A stretch of DNA of 37,560 nucleotides from an uncultured SAR86 cluster bacterium (GTDB taxonomy: Bacteria > Pseudomonadota > Gammaproteobacteria > Magnimaribacterales > D2472). Both the position numbers and the translations under genes were made by a program. Positions 1 to 6,682 of the stretch are shown here, piece by piece; the stretch's first letter is position 1; each line of letters begins with the position of its first letter. The stretch is taken from contig CABXFE010000009.1 in assembly GCA_902511425.1 (NCBI GenBank), positions 1 to 37,560 of the forward strand, written 5' to 3'. The notes beneath the pieces were generated by a model, which made no database searches, was not told where the DNA came from, and was given only the letters and a program-made list of their open reading frames with translations.

Positions 1-7
1 CATCCAT
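1..7 (-). CDS. Start of the next arginine-operon gene (partial)
   Basis: The TAA stop of the kinase/synthase gene is followed without any gap by an ATG on the minus strand (bases 7 to 5), and a second ATG sits at bases 3 to 1. Only two codons lie inside the window, so no product can be read. In Xanthomonas-type arginine clusters argC is the usual next gene; that identity is inference only. Confidence 0.25.
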
Positions 8-1318
8 TTAAATCACGCTTTTTGGTTTTCTGATGGCATATTCGATGCAATCTTTTAAAGAGCCATAATCTGATATGCCAATCCAAAAAATATGCCACTC
101 ATCTTGTTTTTGGCATCCTTCACATATAGATGTGTAAAACTTATTTATGGGATTATTTGGGCGTGATCTCCAAAATACCTGAGGATACACTTTGCGCATC
201 TCATGCCAAATACCTGCGCCTAACCCCTCGCCCTTTGCCTCGGGAATAACTCCGAACTTATCCATATATGGAATACTGAACTCATGTGAAATTGCTATGG
301 TAGCTCGCTTACATGAAGTCATAAAAATATCTAAATTTTGAGGATTAGCAAAAAAACTATCGATCAAATTTCCACTAAATGAAGACTCTATAATTGTTTT
401 AAAATTTTTCTGAATTTCAGCATCTGGAAGCTGATATTGGGAAACATTATATCCGTACTTTATTAATGTACCTGATCCAGAATCTGTAAATAATTCTTTA
501 GGAAGATTAATTGGTTCTGTGATTGAAACAGAAGCTGATTTAGGCAAATGATTTAATAGAGATGTGATTTGCTCAAGTTTTAATTTCATCCCGGAATGAA
601 GCCACTCTTCTTGCATAAGCTCCTCATATTCAAGAGCTAGATTAATATTTGGAATTAACTCTCCAGCTTTATTGAAAATACCACCAGTCTCTGACAAGAA
701 AATAGCTTTATAGGGATTGATAGCTTTAACTAATTCTACAGTTGCAATATCAGCGTTGATATTTAACATTTCACTATCTTGAAATCCAATAGGCGCAATG
801 ACTGGGATGGAATCTGATTCTAAAACTTCATTTACACGCTGAACATTTACTGACTCAATTGAACCAACATATCCTAACTCTGGATCCTTTATTGAACATT
901 GAAATATTTCTGATACTAGGCCCTTAGCAGATGCTCCTTGAGCTTCTAAGGCTGCCACAATTTTAGTATTAGTTTCTTCAAAGACACCTTGAGCAACATC
1001 TCTGACTTCTATAGAGGTAACTCTCTGACCATTAATAAATGAAAAATCAATTTTCTTCTCCTCAAGAGCCGCAGAAAGCATTGGGCCTGCGCCATGAAGG
1101 ATCACAGGCTTTAGGCCAACTTGATTTAAAAATACCAGAGATGAAATGAGATTCTCTAAATCATTTTCAATCACAGATCCGCCTACTTTTATAACAGCAA
1201 AGCGTTGCTCAGGAGAGGAAAATTTTTCAATGTACTTATTTATTTCTTTCTCAGAACCAATAGCACCAAGAAGTCTTAAAATGGTATTTTTTATAAACTG
1301 ATTTGATGAATTGCTCAT
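8..1318 (-). CDS. argB: Bifunctional N-acetylglutamate kinase / N-acetylglutamate synthase
   Basis: This 436-residue protein should catalyse the first two steps of arginine synthesis, acetylating glutamate and then phosphorylating N-acetylglutamate, in the cytoplasm. Residues about 35-285 form an amino-acid kinase domain, with the phosphate-binding VIKVGGSVI near residue 43 and HGAGPML near residue 75. Residues about 300-436 form a GNAT domain of the vertebrate-like NAGS type, with DKFGV, GEGLGAGIW, VFWRSR and NPINKFY. The length and domain order match the NAGS-K fusion described from Xanthomonas. It is the last complete gene of a four-gene minus-strand operon, overlapping the deacetylase by four bases, and the following gene starts directly after its stop. 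The family call is firm; which of the two activities dominates cannot be read. Confidence 0.93.
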   Translation of the reverse strand: MSNSSNQFIKNTILRLLGAIGSEKEINKYIEKFSSPEQRFAVIKVGGSVIENDLENLISSLVFLNQVGLKPVILHGAGPMLSAALEEKKIDFSFINGQRVTSIEVRDVAQGVFEETNTKIVAALEAQGASAKGLVSEIFQCSIKDPELGYVGSIESVNVQRVNEVLESDSIPVIAPIGFQDSEMLNINADIATVELVKAINPYKAIFLSETGGIFNKAGELIPNINLALEYEELMQEEWLHSGMKLKLEQITSLLNHLPKSASVSITEPINLPKELFTDSGSGTLIKYGYNVSQYQLPDAEIQKNFKTIIESSFSGNLIDSFFANPQNLDIFMTSCKRATIAISHEFSIPYMDKFGVIPEAKGEGLGAGIWHEMRKVYPQVFWRSRPNNPINKFYTSICEGCQKQDEWHIFWIGISDYGSLKDCIEYAIRKPKSVI

Positions 1319-2382
1319 TGGATAATTTTTTTAAAATCAATCAAGGCTTGATTTAATTCACTAAGTTCTACGGACTCATTTGGCTGATGAGCATTAGCAA
1401 TGTCTCCTGGTCCATAAACAATAGAGCTATAGCCTGCTTCACTAAATAATGAAGCCTCTGTCCAAAAATTTACCGGCGCGGATAAATTAATATCTAGCTC
1501 ATCAGCCAGCAATTCTAAATCTTGAATACTTCCTGAGGCCGGCAGTGCAGGAGCAATAAATCCAGGTGTAAATTTTGAATTACCCTCAATTGTTTCTGTA
1601 TTAAAGACTTTCAATAGCTCATCAAAAGATTGTCCAGGTAGAGGCCTCATGCCAAATTTAACTTTGGCATGATCAGCAATAATGTTTGGCTTAATTCCAC
1701 CTTCAATTAACCCTAAATTAAATGCAATACCTCGAAGATCTTTAAATGATTTTTCATTGTATGATTCAGCAATTTTCAAAGCAGCATTAGACCATCGTGT
1801 TAGTTTATGAATTGCATTATCAGTCAAAGCTCTATGTTCTGAGCTATGACCGGCTAAACCAAAAAATTCTTGAGTGCCGGTCAGAATACCTCTGTGACAT
1901 GTTACTACTTTATTTTGAGTAGGCTCAGCAACTATTACAGCTTCAAAGTTTGGTTTTGTCTTAATATATTCCTTAATGCAGGTGCTTTGGCCAGCCTCTT
2001 CATCAGTCGAAAACAATATTGCATAATCATCAATCCCGCTCTCTAATAATGTTAATAAACATGCTGCGGCTCCTTTAATGTCACAGGCACCAAGCCCAAT
2101 AGCCCTTCCATCTTCAATAATTAAATCATAGGGATCAGACTCCCATGCGTCTCCAGGCGGTACAGTATCTAAATGAACATTAACCAAATATTTAGGTGAG
2201 CCCTTAGCAAGAAATATATTAAAAGATCCCTCCCCTAAATCTGATACCTGAGGATCAAGGAAGTCTAATGAACATAAGTAGCTAATAAGTCCTGATTGTT
2301 CTATATTTCTAGGCGGATTTGACGTGTTACATGCAACTAGAGCTTTGAGGTGTTTTAAAGTTAGCTCTAGATCTGCGTTCAT
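1315..2382 (-). CDS. argE: M20 metallopeptidase, acetylornithine/acetylcitrulline deacetylase
   Basis: This 355-residue M20-family zinc hydrolase is expected to remove the acetyl group from N-acetylcitrulline, the product of the neighbouring carbamoyltransferase; acetylornithine is a possible alternative substrate. The metal and catalytic residues are visible: H70 and D72 in VNVHLDTVPPG, D101 in GACDIKG, and the E128/E129 pair in STDEEAG. The C-terminal metal ligand region contains NAHQPNE. It overlaps the downstream kinase/synthase gene by four bases and the upstream argG by four, so the three are probably translationally coupled. The N-terminus MNADLELTLKHLKALVACNT is normal for the family. 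The exact acyl substrate is inferred from context, not read from the sequence. Confidence 0.9.
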   Translation of the reverse strand: MNADLELTLKHLKALVACNTSNPPRNIEQSGLISYLCSLDFLDPQVSDLGEGSFNIFLAKGSPKYLVNVHLDTVPPGDAWESDPYDLIIEDGRAIGLGACDIKGAAACLLTLLESGIDDYAILFSTDEEAGQSTCIKEYIKTKPNFEAVIVAEPTQNKVVTCHRGILTGTQEFFGLAGHSSEHRALTDNAIHKLTRWSNAALKIAESYNEKSFKDLRGIAFNLGLIEGGIKPNIIADHAKVKFGMRPLPGQSFDELLKVFNTETIEGNSKFTPGFIAPALPASGSIQDLELLADELDINLSAPVNFWTEASLFSEAGYSSIVYGPGDIANAHQPNESVELSELNQALIDFKKIIQ

Positions 2383-3575
2383 TTTTTCTTGTGAATGGAA
2401 GACCAGGTGGATGTACTTTGACCAATCAGCTTAATAAACCCTTTTGATTCTGCCTCTGACCATGTTGCAGATTGAGCATATGAACCCTCTGGACTCTTAA
2501 GAATATTTTTTGATTTAACAGCAACTGCATCAACACGCCCGGGTGTAAGTTTAAGAGTGACTTCCCCAGAAACAGTTTTTTGAGAATCCAGCAAAAACGC
2601 TTCAAGATTTTCTCTTAAAGGCTCAAAATAAAACCCTCTGTAGACTAGATTTACCCATTCTTGGCCAACTTGTGTTTTTACAGCATTTTGTTTATCAGTT
2701 AAAACAGCTTCTTCTAAAGCCCTATGAGCCGACATTAAAATTTCAATACCAGGAGCCTCAAAAACAAACCTTCCCTTCAATCCAATAATCGTATCACTTG
2801 AAAAAACGGAGCGACCGATGCCAAAAGAGCCTCCAAGAATATTTAAAGTTCTAAGAAAATCAGCCCCTTGCATTTTCTTGTTGTTTATAGAAACGACTTT
2901 TCCCCTCAGGAACTTTATATTTAGAGTTTTTAATTTCTTAGGATATTGATGAGGTAATTTACAAAGTACAAAACTTTCACTTGATGGTTCTTCCCATTCA
3001 TCAATCTCACTTCCCGATATTGTCGCTCCCATAAGATTTTCATTAATGCTATATTTTTTATGCAATGAAGAAACCTTGAAGCCCCTTTCTTGTAAATAAT
3101 CCTCTTCATAACCTCTAACATTCTTTGTAATATTTTGAATTTCTCTAATTGGGGTAATGATGTTGTAATTTCCGTGCGCTCTTATAGAAAGATCAAACCT
3201 AATCTGATCATTTCCCATGCCTGTGCAACCATGAGCAATGTCTTTAGTTTTTAATTTTTTACATAATTTAATTGATTCCTTAACGATTAAATATCTATCA
3301 GAACATAACGCAGGATATTTGTTTTGATAGAGAGCTCCAGACTGAACTAAAGGAATGAGAATCTCAGACCATAGGCTTTTTTCAACATTAATATTAATAT
3401 GTTTTTTTGCACCTAGTTCATTAGCTCTTTTTGTGATTGCCAGTTCTTCTTTTGTTGAAATGCCGCCAGTGTTCACAAACAAAGTATGAACTTCATAACC
3501 TTGATCAATTAAATATGGGATGCAAAAACTGGTATCAAGACCCCCTGAAAATGCTAATACAACTTTTTTATTCAT
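2379..3575 (-). CDS. argG: Argininosuccinate synthase
   Basis: This 398-residue cytoplasmic enzyme joins citrulline and aspartate with ATP hydrolysis to give argininosuccinate. The N-terminal P-loop of the PP-ATPase class is clear (VVLAFSGGLDTSFCIPYL, residues 5-22). The citrulline/aspartate region HGCTGMGNDQIRFD lies near residue 115. Length is typical of the short bacterial ArgG class, about 400 residues. It lies between the carbamoyltransferase, ten bases upstream, and the deacetylase, which overlaps its 3' end by four bases. In the acetylated pathway it acts after deacetylation, so operon order does not follow reaction order. I see no disrupted motif. Confidence 0.95.
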   Translation of the reverse strand: MNKKVVLAFSGGLDTSFCIPYLIDQGYEVHTLFVNTGGISTKEELAITKRANELGAKKHININVEKSLWSEILIPLVQSGALYQNKYPALCSDRYLIVKESIKLCKKLKTKDIAHGCTGMGNDQIRFDLSIRAHGNYNIITPIREIQNITKNVRGYEEDYLQERGFKVSSLHKKYSINENLMGATISGSEIDEWEEPSSESFVLCKLPHQYPKKLKTLNIKFLRGKVVSINNKKMQGADFLRTLNILGGSFGIGRSVFSSDTIIGLKGRFVFEAPGIEILMSAHRALEEAVLTDKQNAVKTQVGQEWVNLVYRGFYFEPLRENLEAFLLDSQKTVSGEVTLKLTPGRVDAVAVKSKNILKSPEGSYAQSATWSEAESKGFIKLIGQSTSTWSSIHKKK

Positions 3576-3584
3576 TATTACTTC

Positions 3585-4577
3585 CTATAAAATTTTACTA
3601 AGCATAGATTTTTGAACATGCTTTCTATTTGCTGCCTCTTTAACTGCTATGCAGTAATCAGCATCCATAACTGCATCGGTTGCTTTGACATTCCTTCGTA
3701 AAGGGAGGCAGTGACTAAAAACAGCATTATTAGTGAGGCTCATCTTTGATTCATCAACAATAAAATGTTTATATTTGTTGTTGCTAGCCATCTGATCATC
3801 TGGTTTTCCATAGTTCTGAAGACTGCCCCAGCTTTTTGCATAGACAATTTCTGCATTTGAATAAGCGCTTTCTATATCATAAGACACCTCAAAAGAAGTT
3901 CCTTCGTAGTCGCAGTTATCTTGAGCAGCTTTAAGATATCTATCATCCAAGTGATAGTCTTCAGAAGGACATAATAATTTAACATTCATGCCAAACTTAC
4001 TTGCAATTAAAAGACTTGAATTAGCAACGGCTGTATTTAATGGCTTAGGATGATAAGTCCAAGTTAGCAAATAATTTTTACCTTGAAGATCTCCGTAATG
4101 TTCTTGCAAAGTTAAGATATGAGCAAGTTCTTGACATGGGTGCTCGATTGTCTCCATGTTTACGACCGGCACAGAGGCATATTTTGCGAAGCTGTTGATA
4201 ACTGAATCTGTTCTATCAAAATCCCAATCATGAAATTTAGGAAACGCTCTAATTGCGATGCAATCGCAATATGAGGATAGAACTTGCGCAACCTCTTTGA
4301 CATGCTCTTCTGAGTCTCCATCCATCACAATATTTTCTTGAAATTCAATGGGCCATGCATCCTTTCCAGGTTGAAGGATAACTGCAGTTCCAGAAAGCTC
4401 ACTTATGCCCACTTCAAAACTAGTTTTTGTTCTAAGAGATGGGTTGAAAAATAACATCGCAATTGATTTATTTTTTAATATGGGTTGAAAAGGATTGCTT
4501 TTAAGTTCCATAGCAAAATCAATAATGGCCTGAAGTTCTGATCGGGACCATTTTTGGGTTGTAATAAAATTCTTCAT
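3585..4577 (-). CDS. argF: N-acetylornithine carbamoyltransferase (AOTCase)
   Basis: This 330-residue enzyme transfers a carbamoyl group to N-acetylornithine, giving N-acetylcitrulline. The carbamoyl-phosphate loop FFNPSLRTKTSFEV (residues 43-56), HPCQELAH (146-153) and HCLPLRRNVKATDAVMD (289-305) are intact. The motif MDGDSEEH near residue 90 has glutamates where succinylornithine enzymes carry proline, and AFPKFHDW and LTWTYHPKPLNTAVANS are hallmarks of the Xanthomonas AOTCase rather than ordinary ornithine carbamoyltransferases. K298 aligns with the lysine reported as carboxylated in that enzyme. It heads the arginine operon, and the acetylated substrate fits the NAGS-K and deacetylase downstream. 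Its 249-base upstream region holds a candidate leader ORF. Confidence 0.93.
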   Translation of the reverse strand: MKNFITTQKWSRSELQAIIDFAMELKSNPFQPILKNKSIAMLFFNPSLRTKTSFEVGISELSGTAVILQPGKDAWPIEFQENIVMDGDSEEHVKEVAQVLSSYCDCIAIRAFPKFHDWDFDRTDSVINSFAKYASVPVVNMETIEHPCQELAHILTLQEHYGDLQGKNYLLTWTYHPKPLNTAVANSSLLIASKFGMNVKLLCPSEDYHLDDRYLKAAQDNCDYEGTSFEVSYDIESAYSNAEIVYAKSWGSLQNYGKPDDQMASNNKYKHFIVDESKMSLTNNAVFSHCLPLRRNVKATDAVMDADYCIAVKEAANRKHVQKSMLSKIL

Positions 4578-4613
4578 CTTAATTTATAAAGCCGCAACAT
4601 AGCTGAAGGGCTA

Positions 4614-4736
4614 TTAGATAGATCTAGATCTTCTGTTGATTAAAGTTGGATATGAGGCAAAAAAATCTGTGCTAACTAGTTTATTTAGCATGGGTGCCTG
4701 AGAGAGAAGCCCGGTTGATTTTCTTACTTTGTACAT
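4614..4736 (-). CDS. Candidate arginine-operon leader peptide (40 codons)
   Basis: An ATG-started 40-codon ORF ends 36 bases before the carbamoyltransferase start. Its last residues are INRRSRSI, with three AGA arginine codons within four codons, six to three codons before the stop, and another AGA at codon 5. Position, length and codon content resemble an attenuator leader peptide. Against it, there is no clear Shine-Dalgarno sequence, and the hairpins around it are weak: TGCTAA/TTAGCA followed by a T7 run inside the ORF, and AGCC/GGCT just after its stop. The AGCCC after the stop could instead pair with GGGCT near codon 9. No known family was recognised, so this is a candidate, not an established gene. 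Confidence 0.25.
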   Translation of the reverse strand: MYKVRKSTGLLSQAPMLNKLVSTDFFASYPTLINRRSRSI

Positions 4737-4784
4737 AGTGATTGAAGTATGCAAGAAAAAATCTACAAATCCAAGATTAATTAT

Positions 4785-4812
4785 AAAAAAAGGGAGCAAT
4801 TGCTCCCTTTTT
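4785..4812 (-). terminator. Rho-independent terminator of the PAN-like gene
   Basis: GGGAGC and GCTCCC form a stem around AATT, flanked by seven A residues on one side and five T residues on the other, so the minus-strand transcript ends in a U7 run. It lies 15 bases after the stop of the minus-strand secreted-protein gene and separates that gene from the arginine operon. The symmetric flanks would also allow termination in the plus direction. Confidence 0.85.
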
Positions 4813-4826
4813 AAAACAAAGATATA

Positions 4827-5099
4827 TTACTTAGTGCCAGAAACATGACCTTTTTTTGGTTCAACATTTCTTATTTTCTTATAAAGAGTACATTTTTGGG
4901 TACTAGATTCAAATGTAAATCCTTTTACCTTATTTTTAGAAAGAGCAATCTTTGAACACCCTTCAACTGATGAGTATTTTTTTGCAGTTTTAACAGCAAA
5001 GATTTTTCCTTGAATTGCATAACCATCCTGAATATCCAATTGAGCACTTGCTGTAAAGGGTAATAGCAATAAAGACGTAACCATTAGTAGTTTTTTCAT
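4827..5099 (-). CDS. Small secreted PAN/apple-like domain protein
   Basis: This 90-residue protein has a clear signal peptide (MKKLLMVTSLLLLPFTASA, cleavage before Q20) and so is periplasmic or secreted. The remaining 71 residues resemble the C-terminal half of a PAN/apple domain: C48 in SVEGCSKIA, the core KGFTFESSTQKCTLYK with C70, and an ending HVSGTK like the SGxK end of bacterial PAN domains. Only two cysteines are present, enough for one disulfide. PAN domains bind proteins or carbohydrates; the ligand here is unknown. The start is supported by AAGGAAA nine bases upstream. A good promoter with a palindrome in its spacer lies 40-70 bases upstream, and a strong terminator follows, so it is a single-gene unit. 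Confidence 0.75.
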   Translation of the reverse strand: MKKLLMVTSLLLLPFTASAQLDIQDGYAIQGKIFAVKTAKKYSSVEGCSKIALSKNKVKGFTFESSTQKCTLYKKIRNVEPKKGHVSGTK

Positions 5100-5141
5100 T
5101 ATAAGTTTCCTTGATATTATTATTATTTTTTATACATATTT

Positions 5142-5169
5142 TTTATAATGTTTACAGTGTAAACATCAA
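5142..5169 (-). promoter_or_regulatory. Sigma-70-type promoter of the PAN-like gene
   Basis: On the minus strand TTGATG (5169-5164) and TATAAA (5147-5142) are separated by 16 bases. The spacer is filled almost entirely by a perfect palindrome, so a bound regulator would block RNA polymerase. The predicted transcript starts about 35 bases before the ATG. Assignment is by eye from consensus only. Confidence 0.5.
5149..5165. promoter_or_regulatory. Palindromic operator candidate TGTTTACAGTGTAAACA
   Basis: Perfect 8-1-8 inverted repeat, TGTTTACA and TGTAAACA around one G, located between the -35 and -10 boxes of the minus-strand PAN-like gene and upstream of the plus-strand rhodanese. The size and symmetry fit a dimeric helix-turn-helix repressor. 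I cannot name the regulator. Confidence 0.55.
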
Positions 5170-5180
5170 AAGCTATCATA

Positions 5181-5197
5181 TGTTTACAGCGCTTACA
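5181..5197. promoter_or_regulatory. Second, imperfect copy of the operator
   Basis: TGTTTACAGCGCTTACA repeats the first nine bases of the perfect palindrome exactly and keeps its final ACA. Its start is 32 bases away, close to three helical turns. Its TTTACA could serve as a -35 element for the plus-strand rhodanese, so one regulator may control both divergent genes. Confidence 0.4.
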
Positions 5198-5284
5198 TTA
5201 CAACAAATATATAAGCTTTATTAGTAAATTAATGCAATTAATATGCCAATTGCAGGAATTATCATTTATGAAGATAATAGAAAC

Positions 5285-5635
5285 ATGACTCTAAAAGAAT
5301 TAATTGCTGAGGCCCATTCCATTGTCCCAAAAATATCATGTGAATCTTTTGCTAAAGATCCTGATAATTTTATTATTATAGATGTAAGGGAAGGAACAGA
5401 GATCGCTGAAACTGGTAGCATTCCCAATGCCGTCAATATACCTAGAGGTTTAATTGAAATGAAGATCTCACCCAGCAGTGATGATCAAGGTTTCAATGCT
5501 AGCACGCCTATAATTGTTTATTGTGGAGGTGGAAGCAGAGCTTCACTTGCTGGTAAGACATTAATAGACCTTGGATTTAAAAATGTCCAAAATCTTGCAG
5601 GTGGTTTCAGAGGTTGGAAAGAGTTTTCAAATTAG
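5285..5635 (+). CDS. Rhodanese-like domain protein
   Basis: This single rhodanese domain protein probably handles protein- or thiol-bound sulfane sulfur in the cytoplasm, as there is no signal peptide. The active-site loop CGGGSRAS contains the catalytic cysteine, residue 94 when counted from the upstream ATG at 5243. Other family signatures are FIIIDVREGTEIAETGSIPNA, NIPRG and the closing LAGGFRGW. I chose the internal ATG at 5285 because related proteins start at an MTLKELIAEA-like sequence, giving 116 residues; the in-frame ATG at 5243 would add 14 unconserved residues and has no ribosome-binding site. The 3' end overlaps the convergent hydrolase gene by four bases. It is divergent from the PAN-like gene across the paired palindromes. 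Confidence 0.85.
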   Translation: MTLKELIAEAHSIVPKISCESFAKDPDNFIIIDVREGTEIAETGSIPNAVNIPRGLIEMKISPSSDDQGFNASTPIIVYCGGGSRASLAGKTLIDLGFKNVQNLAGGFRGWKEFSN

Positions 5636-6624
5636 TCTAATTTTGATAGCAATGAGGCTAGGTGTTCGTGAGCTGCATTCTTGTACTCAGGACTGGCACC
5701 GGCCATAACCTCACCCTTTTTTGCACAACTTTCATATGCAGCCCTCCTAAGTCTTGGATTAGAAAAATCCAACTCAGTATTTTCGGGGTCATATACCTTT
5801 TTTGTTGTAGCGTTAAGCTTTAATTTACAATCGGCCCAGCTATAGGCATCTGGAATGAGTCTGAGAGGTTGTGGACCATCGAATGAATGAAAAGAATTAG
5901 GGTATATCTCAATAAATGCATTTCCTCCTTGAGAATTAATGTCTGAAACCAATTCCTTGCAGGGTTGAGGCGGAGTCCAGTTATCTTCTTCGCCAATATA
6001 AATTTGCATCAAATCTTTATCCCATTTATTTAAATCAGGTAATGCTAAACAGCCCGGATACCACATAAGATAGCCAGAATATGATGCGCCATTTTTATTT
6101 AAAGAATTTTGAAGAGGCAGCCAGCTATTAAACAATGTTGCAGTTCCGCCTAGGCTCCAGCCTGCTGCATAAATTTTTTGATTATCGATTCTGGGATCAT
6201 CCCACAATAAATTAAGGCTCATTGCCATGTCATAGATCACAGTTTCGCTAGTAACATTGATTTGATTCCCAACTGTACTATTCACCCCTCTTGAATCAAA
6301 AGGATGCATAGCAAAAACAATAAAACCAGCTTGCCGCATTTGCTCTAGATACTCTAAATGATGAGCTCTCCAGTTTGAGGAACCATGAGATGCGATAATA
6401 GCTGGATATTTTTTTTCTAAATCGTAGTTTTCGGGGAAATGCAGAATTCCAAATACTTCCTTGTCTTTTTGTGATTTCAAACCCTCACCAAACAAGTTTT
6501 CAAAACCCAATATATTTTTAGAAATATATTCAACTCTCTCAGTTTGGTAGGTGGCTTCCTGTAGATCTGATTGAGAGCAAGTAAAAAGGGTTAAGGAAAG
6601 TAAAAAAATAGAAAAGAATCTCAT
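5632..6624 (-). CDS. Exported alpha/beta hydrolase (dienelactone-hydrolase-like)
   Basis: This 330-residue protein begins with a hydrophobic export signal, MRFFSIFLLSLTLFTC; the cysteine could be lipidated, although LFTC is not a perfect lipobox. The hydrolase core has the nucleophile elbow GWSLGG with S157, an oxyanion region PAIIASHGSS, a probable acid D214 in IYIGEEDNW and a probable histidine H246 in YPNSFHSFDG, a complete Ser-Asp-His triad in the usual order. The DLH-type fold suggests cleavage of an ester or lactone in the periplasm; the substrate is unknown. It ends convergent with the rhodanese, overlapping by four bases, and lies downstream of the terminator of the TonB receptor gene, so it probably has its own promoter. 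Confidence 0.8.
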   Translation of the reverse strand: MRFFSIFLLSLTLFTCSQSDLQEATYQTERVEYISKNILGFENLFGEGLKSQKDKEVFGILHFPENYDLEKKYPAIIASHGSSNWRAHHLEYLEQMRQAGFIVFAMHPFDSRGVNSTVGNQINVTSETVIYDMAMSLNLLWDDPRIDNQKIYAAGWSLGGTATLFNSWLPLQNSLNKNGASYSGYLMWYPGCLALPDLNKWDKDLMQIYIGEEDNWTPPQPCKELVSDINSQGGNAFIEIYPNSFHSFDGPQPLRLIPDAYSWADCKLKLNATTKKVYDPENTELDFSNPRLRRAAYESCAKKGEVMAGASPEYKNAAHEHLASLLSKLD

Positions 6625-6643
6625 GGCATAATTTTAGCAAAAA

Positions 6644-6665
6644 AAAGAGGGCTTACGCCCTCTTT
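6644..6665 (-). terminator. Rho-independent terminator of the first TonB receptor gene
   Basis: AGAGGGC and GCCCTCT pair around TTAC, extended by A/T pairs, and the minus-strand transcript then runs into eight U residues. A second perfect hairpin, CTGGTA/TACCAG at 6673-6689, overlaps the stop codon just upstream and may assist termination. Confidence 0.88.
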
Positions 6666-6682
6666 AAATTTTCTGGTAGTTT

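Noticed and set aside
4681-4715. CTGAGA within GGGTGCCTGAGAGAG resembles part of a TPP riboswitch
   Set aside because: It lies on the plus strand, opposite to the arginine-operon transcription, and the remaining TPP-box elements are absent.
4614-4799. Longer 61-codon version of the arginine leader ORF starting at TTG
   Set aside because: Its start lies inside the terminator hairpin of the preceding gene, so only the ATG-started 40-codon part is considered.
4578-4826. ArgR-binding (ARG box) site
   Set aside because: No stretch close to the known 18-base ARG-box pattern could be seen on either strand.
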